Assembly (NCBI GenBank): GCA_012064385.1
Contig: QRDG01000529.1
Location: forward strand, 248,001-312,000
DNA: 64,000 bases
Direction of reading: 5' to 3'
Origin: Puccinellia tenuiflora
Taxonomy: Eukaryota; Streptophyta; Magnoliopsida; Poales; Poaceae
Shown here: in pieces, positions 33,582 to 44,539 of the stretch
Position numbering within the stretch: position 1 is the first letter of the stretch
Layout of the letters: each line of letters begins with the position of its first letter
Notes under the pieces: generated by a model
The model's database searches: none
Seen by the model: the letters and a program-made list of their open reading frames with translations, nothing else
What the model was told of the DNA's origin: nothing
Translations under genes and position numbers: made by a program

Positions 33582-34015
33582 AACATGACTGCTGCCACTG
33601 TAAATGATACAGTTGGAACTGTTGTTGACATTTTATTGAGATGGTCACTTGAAGCTGGCGCGTTACTGTTCGTATCTGATATTAAGAACTGGTTTTCTGT
33701 ATAAACGTGTGTAAGGGCGTTGTTTGCCCATTGGTTTAGTAGTTCTTGTAGCTTTTGGCTGGATAAAGATGCAGACGGTGCACGCGGTCTAAAACCAAAG
33801 TATGGGCAAGCAAGAGGCGAGCAGCATGCATGAAAGGCGATGCCAAGAATAGAAGTACAGAAACACTGCGTAATGTTTTTTCTAAGAGAGTGAGCTAGGT
33901 ATATAGTATTTTCTAACAGGACACACCAATTGGGTAGTCAGAAGATCCCAATGTTTGTTTTTCGTAACTGAGATCACACAAAAGAAATTTACATGGACTG
34001 GTCTCAGTTGAATCA
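33582..34015. other. 3' flank of the double-CAF1 gene
   Basis: Host spacer with no gene. No canonical AATAAA is seen on the minus strand. Confidence 0.45.
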
Positions 34016-34454
34016 TCAGGTGGTGCATTTGGGGCAACACCTCTCCATCAACCCTGAGGATACATATCTCTCGAGCTCTCCACCGTCACGCAATGACATG
34101 TAGCACCTTACCACTGTAACGACATCACACAGGTGGGTTGTGACTCCCAATGATCTTGCAATGTGGTCGATGCCGCCTTTGCACCCGGTTGGCAGCACGG
34201 GAACTTTCGCGGACTTATGAGCCACAAGCGCCAGGTCTAACACTGTCGGGAAACAAGAAGCTCGACTGAAGCGGTACCTACTGTATGTATCCGGCAGCGG
34301 GACAGGCGCCATGAATGAGCGGAGCAGCGACGCGATTCCCCTTGCGCCGTGAAGCATGACCCACAGTAGATTTTCGTTATGCGTAGCGCCAGATGAAGCC
34401 AAGAGCCGAGCGAATCGGTGTGTCTGATCGGTGCTGTCAACACTACCGGAAAAA

Positions 34455-34915
34455 CTATCGTTGCCGTGTGGTCATCGCTTTGCCGTGCGTAATCAATATT
34501 GCGGAACACGGCAAAAAATATTTTGCCGTGCGTGGAGTAGGGGATCACGGCAAAGCCAATATGCATGGCAAAACATAAGAAAGCGCACGGCAAATAAATA
34601 CGCACGGCAAAACATATCGGAAGCACACGGCACATCTACGCCACTCGGCAAAGAAACTTTGCCGTGTGTTTTTCTACCAACCACGGCAAAGAATTTGACC
34701 AGGATTCGCCGCGGTTCCCCGATATTTCGCGGGAAAATATTTCTATTCGCGCGGCTTGTTCCCGCGTGGAAAAAAAATTCGCGGGAAAACCTTTGCCGTG
34801 CACGAAGAAGCAGCGCACGGCACATCATCGCTTTGCCGTGTGGCTTCCCTGCAGGCGCACGGCACATCTTCTCTTTGCCGTGTTCCCCGGGAAAACCACA
34901 CGGCAAAACATGTGT
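34455..34915 (+). repeat. Left subterminal repeats of CACTA-2
   Basis: Around fifteen copies of TTGCCGTG or CACGGCAAA in both orientations, some followed by TGCG or GTGT. Confidence 0.88.
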
Positions 34916-35099
34916 TTCCCCCTCTTTTCTATTTTTGTCGTTTCCGTAGACTTTCTTTGTTTCATTTCTTGTTAAGGCTTATAATACACTCATTTACTTG
35001 AATTAATTATGTTTTTCGATAATATATATATATATATAACCCTCCGGTGGTAGTGCGGGCCGCATGCGTCGTCGCAACCCCTAACAAGCGGACGAAACA

Positions 35100-38000
35100 G
35101 GCAAAAACTCTTGTTTCGGTGGAACCGGCGCCGAGAGGGCTAGACGCATGAACTTTTTTGCTTGGTTGTGTAGATCAAGCAAAGCACTCAACATAGGTAC
35201 TCAGCATAGATGAGAACACACATGAAATAACGTTTATTCTGGAGAAACCCTACACCCGCTGGAAAAAAGTCCGACCTGTCGATCTACCCCTTTGACCGGC
35301 GCTGAGAGGGGGTAGACGCATGAACTTTTTTGCTTGGTTGTGTTAGGTTGGTACATAGGACCAATGGGACCCAACATTCCATGTGTTCCGTCGCATGATT
35401 CCATGCCCGGCACCCGAAACGGGAGTTTCCACCTCTAAGTGTCGGAACTTACTACGGAGTAAGGGGGGTTCGTGAAGCGGGTCGCACCTCGGAGCCGTAT
35501 CTTGGTTCCCGCAACCTCCCAACACACTCTTATACATATATTAGGGACCAATGCAAGCTTTGGAGGGATTCCGACGCTCCGGACCCCCGGTACGGCGAAA
35601 CCCTACACCCGCTGGAAAAAAGTCCGACCTGTCGATCTACCCCTTTGACCGGCGCCGAGAGGGGGTAGACGCATGAACTTTTTTGCTTGGTTGTGTTAGG
35701 TTGGTACATAGGACCAATGGGAACCAACATTCCATGTGTTCCGTCGCATGATTCCATGCCCGGCACCCGAAACGGGAGTTTCCACCTCTAAGTGTCGGAA
35801 CGTACTAAGGAGTAAGGGGGGTTCATGAAGCGGGTCGCACCTCGGAGCCGTATCTTGGTTCCCGCAACCTCCCAACACACTCTTATACATATATTAGGGA
35901 CCAATGCAAGCTTTGGTGGGATTCCGACGCTCCGGACCCCCGGTACGGCGAAACCCTACACCCGCTGGAAAAAAGTCCGACCTGTCGATCTACCCCTTTG
36001 ACCGGCGCCGAGAGGGGGTAGAGGCATGAACTTTTTTGCTTGGTTGTGTTAGGTTGGTACATAGGACCAATGGGAACCAACATTCCATGTGTTCCGTCGC
36101 ATGATTCCATGCCCGGCACCCGAAACGGGAGTTTCCACCTCTAAGTGTCGGAACTTACTACGGAGTAAGGGGGGTTCGTGAAGCGGGTCGCACCTCGGAG
36201 CCGTATCTTGGTTCCCGCAACCTCCCAACACACTCTTATACATATATTAGGGACCAATGCAAGCTTTGGTGGGATTCCGACGCTCCGGACCCCCGGTACG
36301 GCGAAACACTACACCCGCTGGAAAAAAGTCCGACCTGTCGATCTACCCCTTTGACCGGCGCCGAGAGGGGGTAGACGCATGAACTTTTTTGCTTGGTTGT
36401 GTTAGGTTGGTACATAGGACCAATGGGAACCAACATTCCATGTGTTCCGTCGCATGATTCCATGCCCGGCACCCGAAACGGGAGTTTCCACCTCTAAGTG
36501 TCGGAACTTACTACGGAGTAAGGGGGTTCGTGAAGCGGGTCGCACCTCGGAGCCGTATCTTGGTTCCCGCAACCTCCCAACACACTCTTATACATATATT
36601 AGGGACCAATGCAAGCTTTGGAGGGATTCCGACACTCCGGACCCCCGGTACGGCGAAACCCTACACCCGCTGGAAAAAAGTCCGACCTGTCGATCTACCC
36701 CTTTGACCGGCGCCGAGAGGGGGTAGACGCATGAACTTTTTTGCTTGGTTGTGTTAGGTTGGTACATAGGACCAATGGGAACCAATATTCCATGTGTTCC
36801 GTCGCATGATTCCATGCCCGGCACCCGAAACGGGAGTTTCCACCTCTAAGTGTCGGAACTTACTACGGAGTAAGGGGGGTTCGTGAAGCGGGTCGCACCT
36901 CGGAGCCGTATCTTGGTTCCCGCAACCTCCCAACACACTCTTATACATATATTAGGGACCAATGCAAGCTTTGGAGGGATTCCGACGCTCCGGACCCCCG
37001 GTACGGCGAAACCCTACACCCGCTGGAAAAAAGTCCGACCTGTCGATCTACCCCTTTGACCGGCGCCGAGAGGGGGTAGACGCATGAACTTTTTTGCTTG
37101 GTTGTGTTAGGTTGGTACATAGGACCAATGGGAACCAACATTCCATGTGTTTCGTCGCATGATTCCATGCCCGGCACCCGAAACGGGAGTTTCCACCTCT
37201 AAGTGTCGGAACTTACTACGGAGTAAGGGGGGTTCGTGAAGCGGGTCGCACCTCGGAGCCGTATCTTGGTTCCCGCAACCTCCCAACACACTCTTATACA
37301 CATATTAGGGACCAATGCAAGCTTTGGTGGGATTCCGGCGCTCCGGACCCCCGGTACGGCGAAACCCTACACCCTCTGGAAAAAAGTCCGACCTGTCGAT
37401 CTACCCCTTTGACCGGCGCCGAGAGGGGGTAGACGCATGAACTTTTTTGCTTGGTTGTGTTAGGTTGGTACATAGGACCAATGGGAACCAACATTCCATG
37501 TGTTCCGTCGCATGATTCCATGCCCGGCACCCGAAACGGGAGTTTCCACCTCTAAGTGTCGGAACTTACTACGGAGTAAGGGGGGTTCGTGAAGCGGGTC
37601 GCACCTCGGAGCCGTATCTTGGTTCCCGCAACCTCCCAACACACTCTTATACATATATTAGGGACCAATGCAAGCTTTGGAGGGATTCCGACGCTCCGGA
37701 CCCCCGGTACGGCGAAACCCTACACCCGCTGGAAAAAAGTCTGACCTGTCGATCTACCCCTTTGACCGGCGCCGAGAGGGGGTAGACGCATGAACTTTTT
37801 TGCTTGGTTGTGTTAGGTTGGTACATAGGACCAATGGGAACCAACATTCGATGTGTTCCGTCGCATGATTCCATGCCCGGCACCCGAAACGGGAGTTTCC
37901 ACCTCTAAGTGTCGGAACTTACTACGGAGTAAGGGGGGTTCGTGAAGCGGGTCGCACCTCGGAGCCGTATCTTGGTTCCCGCAACCTCCCAACACACTCT

Positions 38001-40650
38001 TATACATATATTAGGGACCAATGCAAGCTTTGGTGGGATTCCGGCGCTCCGGACCCCCGGTACGGCGAAACCCTACACCCGCTGGAAAAAAGTCCGACCT
38101 GTCGATCTACCCCTTTGACCGGCGCCGAGAGGGGGTAGACGCATGAACTTTTTTGCTTGGTTGTGTTAGGTTGGTACATAGGACCAATGGGAACCAACAT
38201 TCCATGTGTTCCGTCGCATGATTTCCATGCCCGGCACCCGAAACGGGAGTTTCCACCTCTAAGTGTCGGAACTTACTACGGAGTAAGGACGTTTCGTGAA
38301 GCGGGTCGCACCTCGGAGCCGTATCTTGGTTCCCGCAACCTCCCAACACACTCTTATACATATATTAGGGACCAATGCAAGCTTTGGTGGGATTCCGACG
38401 CTCCGGACCCCCGGTACGGCGAAACCCTACACCCGCTGGAAAAAAGTCCGACCTGTCGATCTACCCCTTTGACCGGCGCCGAGAGGGGGTAGACGCATGA
38501 ACTTTTTTGCTTGGTTGTGTTAGGTTGGTACATAGGACCAATGGGAACCAACATTCCATGTGTTCCGTCGCATGATTCCATGCCCGGCACCCGAAACGGG
38601 AGTTTCCACCTCTAAGTGTCGGAACTTAGTACGGAGTAAGGAGGGTTCGTGAAGCGGGTCGCACCTCGGAGCCGTATCTTGGTTCCCGCAACCTCCCAAC
38701 ACACTCTTATACATATATTAGGGACCAATGCAAGCTTTGGTGGGATTCCGACGCTCCGGACCCCCGGTACGGCGAAACCCTACACCCGCTGGAAAAAGTC
38801 CGACCTGTCGATCTACCCCTTTGACCGGCGCCGAGAGGGGGTAGACGCATGAACTTTTTTGCTTGGTTGTGTTAGGTTGGTACATAGGACCAATGGGAAC
38901 CAACATTCCATGTGTTCCGTCGCATGATTCCATGCCCGACACCCGAAACGGGAGTTTCCACCTCTAAGTGTCGGAACTTACTAAGGAGTAAGGGGGGTTC
39001 GTGAAGCGGGTCGCACCTCGGAGCCGTATCTTGGTTCCCGCAACCTCCCAACACACTCTTATACATATATTAGGGACCAATGCAAGCTTTGGAGGGATTC
39101 CGACGCTCCGGACCCCCGGTACGGCGAAACACTACACCCGCTGGAAAAAAGTCCAACCTATCGATCTACCCCTTTGACCGGCGCCGAGAGGGGGTAGAGG
39201 CATGAACTTTTTTGCTTGGTTGTGTTAGGTTGGTACATAGGACCAATGGGAACCAACATTCCATGTGTTCCGTCGCATGATTCCATGCCCGGCACCCGAA
39301 ACGGGAGTTTTCACCTCTAAGTGTCGGAACTTACTACGGAGTAAGGGGGTTCGTGAAGCGGGTCGCACCTCGGAGCCGTATCTTGGTTCCCGCAACCTCC
39401 CAACACACTCTTATACATATATTAGGGACCAATGCAAGCTTTGGTGGGATTCCGACGCTCCGGACCCCCGGTACGGCGAAACCCTACACCCGCTGGAAAA
39501 AAGTCCGACCTGTCGATCTACCCCTTTGACCGGCGCCGAGAGGGGGTAGACGCATGAACTTTTTTGCTTGGTTGTGTTAGGTTGGTACATAGGACCAATG
39601 GGAACCAACATTCCATGTGTTCCGTCGCATGATTCCATGCCCGGCACCCGAAACGGGAGTTTCCACCTCTAAGTGTCGGAACTTACTACGGAGTAAGGGG
39701 TTCGTGAAGCGGGTCGCACCTCGAAGCCGTATCTTGGTTCCCGCAACCTCCCAACACACTCTTATACATATATTAGGGACCAATGCAAGCTTTGGAGGGA
39801 TTCCGACACTCCGGACCCCCGGTACGGCGAAACCCTACACCCGCTGGAAAAAAGTCCGACCTGTCGATCTACCCCTTTGACCGGCGCCGAGAGGGGGTAG
39901 ACGCATGAACTTTTTTTCTTGGTTTTGTTAGGTTGGTACATAGGACCAATGGGAACCAATATTCCATGTGTTCCGTCGCATGATTCCATGCCCGGCACCC
40001 GAAACGGGAGTTTCCACCTCTAAGTGTCGGAACTGACTACGGAGTAAGGGGGGTTCGTGAAGCGGGTCGCACCTCGGAGCCGTATCTTGGTTCCTGCAAC
40101 CTCCAACACACTCTTATACATATATTAGGGACCAATGCAAGCTTTGGAGGGATTCCGACGCTCCGGACCCCCGGTACGGCGAAACCCTACACCCGCTGGA
40201 AAAAAGTCCGACCTGTCGATCTACCCCTTTGACCGCGCCGAGAGGGGGTAGACGCATGAACTTTTTTGCTTGGTTGTGTTAGGTTGGTACATAGGACCAA
40301 TGGGAACCAACATTCCATGTGTTCCGTCGCATGATTCCATGCCCGGCACCCGAACGGGAGTTTCCACCTCTAAGTGTCGGAACTTACTACGGAGTAAGGG
40401 GGTTCGTGAAGCGGGTCGCACCTCGGAGCCGTATCTTGGTTCCCGCAACCTCCCAACACACTCTTATACATATATTAGGGACCAATGCAAGCTTTGGTGG
40501 GATTCCGACGCTCCGAACCCCCGGTACGGCGAAACCCTACACCGAAACGAGAGTTTCCACCTCTAAATGTCAGAAATTACTACGGAGTAAGCGGGGTCAG
40601 TGAAGTGGGTCGCACCTCGGAGCTGTATGTTGGTTCACACAACCTACCAA
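35100..40650 (+). repeat. ~353-bp tandem array, about 15 full units
   Basis: The marker TTAGGTTGGTACATAGG recurs near 35,343, 35,696, 36,049, 36,402, 36,754, 37,107, 37,460, 37,813, 38,166, 38,520, 38,872, 39,224, 39,577, 39,930 and 40,283. A partial diverged unit precedes them (35,105-35,160) and a diverged truncated unit closes the array (40,540-40,650). Units differ by few bases, so the array is young or homogenised. Repeated 64-, 78- and 94-codon frames on both strands are a by-product of the repeat; they drift in frame with single-base indels and are not treated as genes. Shared rare variants at 8- or 9-unit spacing point to block duplication within the array. Confidence 0.95.
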
Positions 40651-40744
40651 CAATAGTATTAACTAATATTAATGAACAGTCCACAAAAATAGTAAAGAAT
40701 AAAAACAATTAAAAGAAAAAAATAGAAAGAAAAAATAAAAAGAA

Positions 40745-40866
40745 AAGGGCACACGGCAAAGGGCACCACACACGGCAAAGGCTGCCTTTGCCGTGCGCTT
40801 TCCTCTTGCCTGCACGGCAAAGAGAGGGCACACGGCAAAGGATGCTTGCACGGCAAAGGCGGGGCC
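40745..40866 (+). repeat. Internal cluster of the CACTA-2 subterminal motif
   Basis: At least six copies of CACGGCAAAG/CTTTGCCGTG lie 6.3 kb from the left end, just after the tandem array, where terminal-type motifs are not expected. Confidence 0.8.
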
Positions 40867-41612
40867 CTTCAGACAAGCACACGCGCCTCACTGCACTCAC
40901 TCACACACACGCACCCGCATCTCACCCCACCCCGACACAGCGCCGATCCGCCGCGCCGCCACAGCGCCGCCGCGGGCAACCCCCACGCCGCCCACCTCCG
41001 GCTGCCCTGAGCCCGCGCCCCAGCCCCCGCCACCGCCGCCCCTCTGCGCCTCCCCTTCCCGAGTCGGGGACGCGCCCCAGCCCCAGCCCCCTCCGGCCGC
41101 CACCCGCACGACCTGCGCCGCCGCCAGCCACCTCTCCCCCGGCCCCGCCTCTCTCCCAGCCGCCGGCAGCCTCTCCCCTGCCGCCCACCTCCACCGGCTG
41201 CCCCGAGCCCGCGCCCCAGCCCCCGCCGCCGCTGCCCCTCTGCGCCTCCCCTTCTCGAGCCGGGGACGCGCCCCAGCCCCAGCCCCCTCCGGCCGCCACC
41301 CGCACGACCTGCGCCGCCGCCAGCCACCTCTCCCCCGGCCGCCAGCCACCTCTCCCAGCCGCCGGCAGCCTCTCCCCTGCCGCCATTCTCTCTCCCCCGC
41401 CGCATCCCTCTGTCCCCAGCAAGATCCGCCTCCGGCCGTCCACAACCGGCCGTCGGTGGCCAGGAGGTCAGCTCGGTGGCAAGGAGCTCGCAGTCCTCTC
41501 CCCCGCCCGCCTCCTCAACCTCGACCTCGACCAGGAGCGTGTTCGTCCAGCAGCTCGAGCGGTGGCCAGGAGCTCGCCACCTCTACCTCCTCCGGCGACA
41601 GGGTGTGAAGCA
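40867..41612 (+). other. GC-rich exon-like block in CACTA-2
   Basis: Pro/Ala/Ser-rich frames are open in several phases because of C-rich low complexity. A 196-bp block starting GCTGCCCTGAGCCCGCGCC at about 41,001 is repeated from about 41,197. It could be a 5' UTR or first exon of an element gene, or captured host sequence. No domain is recognised. Confidence 0.45.
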
Positions 41613-41665
41613 GCGGCGGGCCCAGGATTCGAAGGGTGGGTATTCAAAATTTGAAAGCTAAATTT
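41613..41665 (+). mobile_element. Left-end-like fragment of the hAT family seen at 50,010
   Basis: CGGCGGGCCCAGGATTCGAA and GTATTCAAAATTT closely match the first ~50 bases of the hAT element at 50,010. No right end or TSD was found, so only an end fragment is called. Confidence 0.5.
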
Positions 41666-42099
41666 TTTTGATAGCCTAGAATCTTATTTCGGCTCGGGAT
41701 TTCAGATTTTGGCTAATGATTGCAGAAGGAGAGATGGATCATGTATGAGTAGGGAGAGAGAACCAGGAAGTGGGCTAGCTAGTTCTTATTGGAGCTGAAT
41801 GATCGATTAGAACATCATTTTTGTGTCAATTTTCATGCTTTTTTCATGCTTGTACATAGTATACTGAATTTTAGTTTAATTGATTGGTTCTGATTCTAGT
41901 GGTAATTGAATTTTAGGTGTGGTAATTGTTCTAGGTGTGGTTTACAAATATGGTGTATGTCTAGCTGTGGTAATTAGTTTAAATTTTTCATAAAAGTTTT
42001 GGTGTTCTGCCTAGGAGCATGAAGCATTACATGAATATTTATGTTGTACATTTGTTCTTATATATATGTTGTTTTTGTGGTTTTTCAGATGTCGTAGTT
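41666..42099. other. AT-rich block in CACTA-2, intron-like
   Basis: AT-rich sequence with a TTTTTCAG-type acceptor at about 42,088 before a GC-richer block. No coding domain is recognised. Confidence 0.4.
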
Positions 42100-42269
42100 T
42101 TGGAGGGTGAGAGCGGGGCTGTCGACGGAGGGCGGTTTGCGGGAGCGGCGAGCATCTTCTTCGCCGTTGATCACGCTTCGAGGGTAAGAATTCGTCGGCT
42201 CTCTTGAATGTACCTAGGGTTTTATTTTGGTCTAGATCACCGAGTCTGTCGCGTCACCTAGGCGTCAAT

Positions 42270-42350
42270 ACCCGTCCGTAAGCGTTACGCGGAAAAATAT
42301 GCACATAGAGTTAGAGTTGCATATTTTCAGCCGTAACGCTTACGGCATTT
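42270..42350 (+). repeat. Inverted repeat CCGTAAGCGTTACG
   Basis: CCGTAAGCGTTACG..AAATATGCA at 42,275-42,303 is mirrored by TGCATATTTT..CCGTAACGCTTACGG at 42,316-42,346. Confidence 0.85.
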
Positions 42351-42351
42351 A

Positions 42352-42580
42352 CGGGGCAGTCCGCGGGTCCGTGGATTGGGTACGTTCTCCCTGCTCTACC
42401 TCGATCCGAGATAGAATTTCGGCAGCGCCTCCCCGTTGTTCTCCGGATGCACATTCTCTCGGCTTTTTGCCGAGACGTGTATCGAGAGAGCAGCGGGGAG
42501 GTGCTGCCGAAATTCTGTCTCGGATCGGGGTAGAGCGGGGAGAACGTACTCAATCCACGGGCCCGCGGGCTGTTTAGGTC
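42352..42580 (+). repeat. ~100-bp-arm palindrome in CACTA-2
   Basis: The left arm carries CGTGGATTGGGTACGTTCTC, GATCCGAGATAGAATTTCGG and CAGCGCCTCCCCG. The right arm carries the complements in reverse order: CGGGGAGGTGCTGCCGAAAT, CTGTCTCGGATCGGGGTAG and GAGAACGTACTCAATCCACG. The centre is near 42,465 (GGCTTTTTGCC). Arms differ at several positions. Confidence 0.9.
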
Positions 42581-42695
42581 CAATACCCATTAGAGAGATA
42601 GGTGGATGCATGCCGTAAAATATGGTTTGTTAAAATTCAATGACATGTTGAACTGAAAGCATTGTGTATGTTTTTTTTTTGGTACCGATTAAAGG

Positions 42696-42880
42696 ATGGA
42701 GAACCGTGAGTGGATGTATGCTGGCAGAAAGAGTCAGTATGAGTTTAGTGATGAATGGAGAGATAAGGCTGGTGGCCAGGACGATCCGGAGCAGCAGCCC
42801 CACTTCACAAACCCTTCCGTTGTCCGGAGGCTTCCGTGGGTATGCTCGCATGACTCTTTCTCCGAAGTTTTAGTCCGCTT
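42696..42880 (+). pseudogene. Remnant of the N-terminus of a TNP2-type CACTA transposase
   Basis: The frame from 42,696 begins MENREWMYAGRKSQYEFSDE, resembling the start of plant CACTA transposases (transposase-associated domain, where D/N-R-x-W-M-Y is conserved). The frame ends without any TNP2 catalytic domain. This supports descent from an autonomous CACTA element. Assignment is by motif memory only. Confidence 0.5.
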
Positions 42881-43039
42881 TCTTTTCATACCAATGCCAT
42901 TTCCATCTAGTTGTCAAACTTATCATTTTCTTGCAAACGTGTAGGATCAGGATCCTTCTCAATGATGTTGAGGACCTACTCCGCCACACGAAGGATCAGG
43001 TTAGTTACCATTTCAACTTGGTACCACTCTCGTTCGAAA

Positions 43040-43270
43040 ACTTACTTCATGTCTCACTTAGATCGACATAGCCAATCAAACTTGCCATTTCCACTTAGTT
43101 ACTTCAACTATGCTTATGCCATTGACACTTAGGTATTTTAGTTGTTATACTTGCCATTTCTACTTAGTTAGTTTTATTATGCCGTGACATTGAAACTTAG
43201 TTCTTTTAGTTGTCAAACTTGTCCCTTTCACTTAGTTAGTTTAATTATGCCCATGACATTACCACTCATG
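43040..43270 (+). repeat. Three imperfect ~60-bp tandem units
   Basis: CTTGCCATTTCCACTTAGTT, ATTATGCC and GACATT patterns recur about every 60 bases, likely intron-type sequence of the element. Confidence 0.65.
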
Positions 43271-43629
43271 ATTTTTGTATATCTTGTAGGACGATCAACA
43301 ATGACGTCCATCTTCGCCTTCCGTCCATCGTCGAAGAGTTCATGTGGTGTTTCAAGTCACCGTTCATCGTCGTGGAGTGGAGTTCATGTGGTGTTTGACT
43401 TGAACTATGTTGAATGATGCCTATGTGATGTATGAGATTATTTCTATACTATATGCTATGTGGAGTTTGAAATTAGTCTTATGGAGGAGTTTGATTGTGT
43501 TTATATAAGTTATGGATTGTGTTTATATATGTGATTGTGTGAAAATTGTGATCTGTGAATTATTCTGTCAATTATACGTAAAATGCAGGAATTCTGGAAA
43601 AAACAGAACAAAACCTGACAATATGGTCA

Positions 43630-44205
43630 CTTTGCCGTGTCAAGGCACACGGCAAAGGCCTGTGCCGTGAGGTTGCACACGGCAAAGAGCACACGTGGCG
43701 CCCACCTGTGCTCCTGGCACGTTGCTGATGACCATATGGTCATTATGCCGTGCGTTTTTATGTGTGGCGCACGGCACAGATCTGAGGCTGGCATGATCGA
43801 CACAGCCTCTTTGCCGTGCGTTTTTACCCGCGGCGCACGGCACAGAAACATATTCTGCCGTGGTTAGCTACGCAGACACACGGCAAAGTCAAAAGATTTG
43901 CCGTGCTCGGCAACGGAAGACGCACGGTAAAGATGGGAACTTTGCCGTGTGTTCGTTTGGTTGTCACGGCAAAGAAGCGGTCGCTCGTTGACCATGCTCT
44001 GACATACATATTGTGCCGTGGCCGTAGGAAGACGCACGGCAAAGTGTTTGCCGTGCCCGTTTTCGTAAAGTGCACGGCAAAGATTCTTTGCCGACGCGTT
44101 TTATGCCGTGTGGGCTTTGCCGTGTCAAGCTACACGGCAAAGGCTTTGCCGTGTTCCGCAGCCTCTTTGCCGTGCACTTTCACCACACGGCAAAGATAGT
44201 TTTTC
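43630..44205 (+). repeat. Right subterminal repeats of CACTA-2
   Basis: More than twenty copies of CACGGCAAA / TTTGCCGTG in both orientations. Confidence 0.9.
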
Positions 44206-44539
44206 CGGTAGTGCAATCATGAACCTCCATACTCTTCCATATGCAATCTTCCCTTCATCATTCACAAAGCAAAGATTGACCTCAAAGTTAGCCACTCGAT
44301 TCACCATGCTCAGCATCCTTTCGTGGGTTACTTGTGCAGTACCGGATTCAGTGGGTGAAACCACCTCTGCAGCATCAGCTGGCAAAACGACTTGCAGTCC
44401 GATAATATGGAAATTGGAGTGGAGGATATCATGAACTTTGTGCCTTACATCTTCATAGTTCTGGTCAGTAACCTGGAACACGTACGGAGCAGAATCCGAA
44501 ACTGGGACAGAGCATCTGATCGACATTTCAGCTTGTTCT

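Larger units (their letters stand above)
34441..44213 (+). mobile_element. CACTA-2: large CACTA element with an internal satellite-like array
   Basis: Ends are CACTACCGGAAAAACTATC and its complement; the two ends match over about 31 bases with one difference. The 3-bp TSD CAA lies at 34,438-34,440 and 44,214-44,216. Subterminal motif CACGGCAAA / TTTGCCGTG is dense at both ends and in one internal cluster. Contents in order: left repeats, ~353-bp tandem array, internal motif cluster, GC-rich exon-like block, intron-like AT-rich block, two palindromes, a TNP2-like N-terminal scrap, small tandem repeats and right repeats. There is no full transposase, so it is non-autonomous. It sits inside the second CAF1 domain of the minus-strand gene. 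Confidence 0.95.

Noticed and set aside
32231..33583. Long GC-rich frames (up to 393 codons) on both strands
   Set aside because: They are low-complexity Ala/Gly/Arg/Pro products of C- and G-rich repeats, open in several phases at once.
35343..40450. Repeated 64-, 78- and 94-codon frames on both strands
   Set aside because: They recur once per 353-bp unit, are broken by single-base indels in some units, and have no recognisable domain or codon signature.
40788..41654. 288- and 271-codon Pro-rich frames in CACTA-2
   Set aside because: Three overlapping phases plus the minus strand are all open because of C-rich low complexity and a 196-bp duplication.
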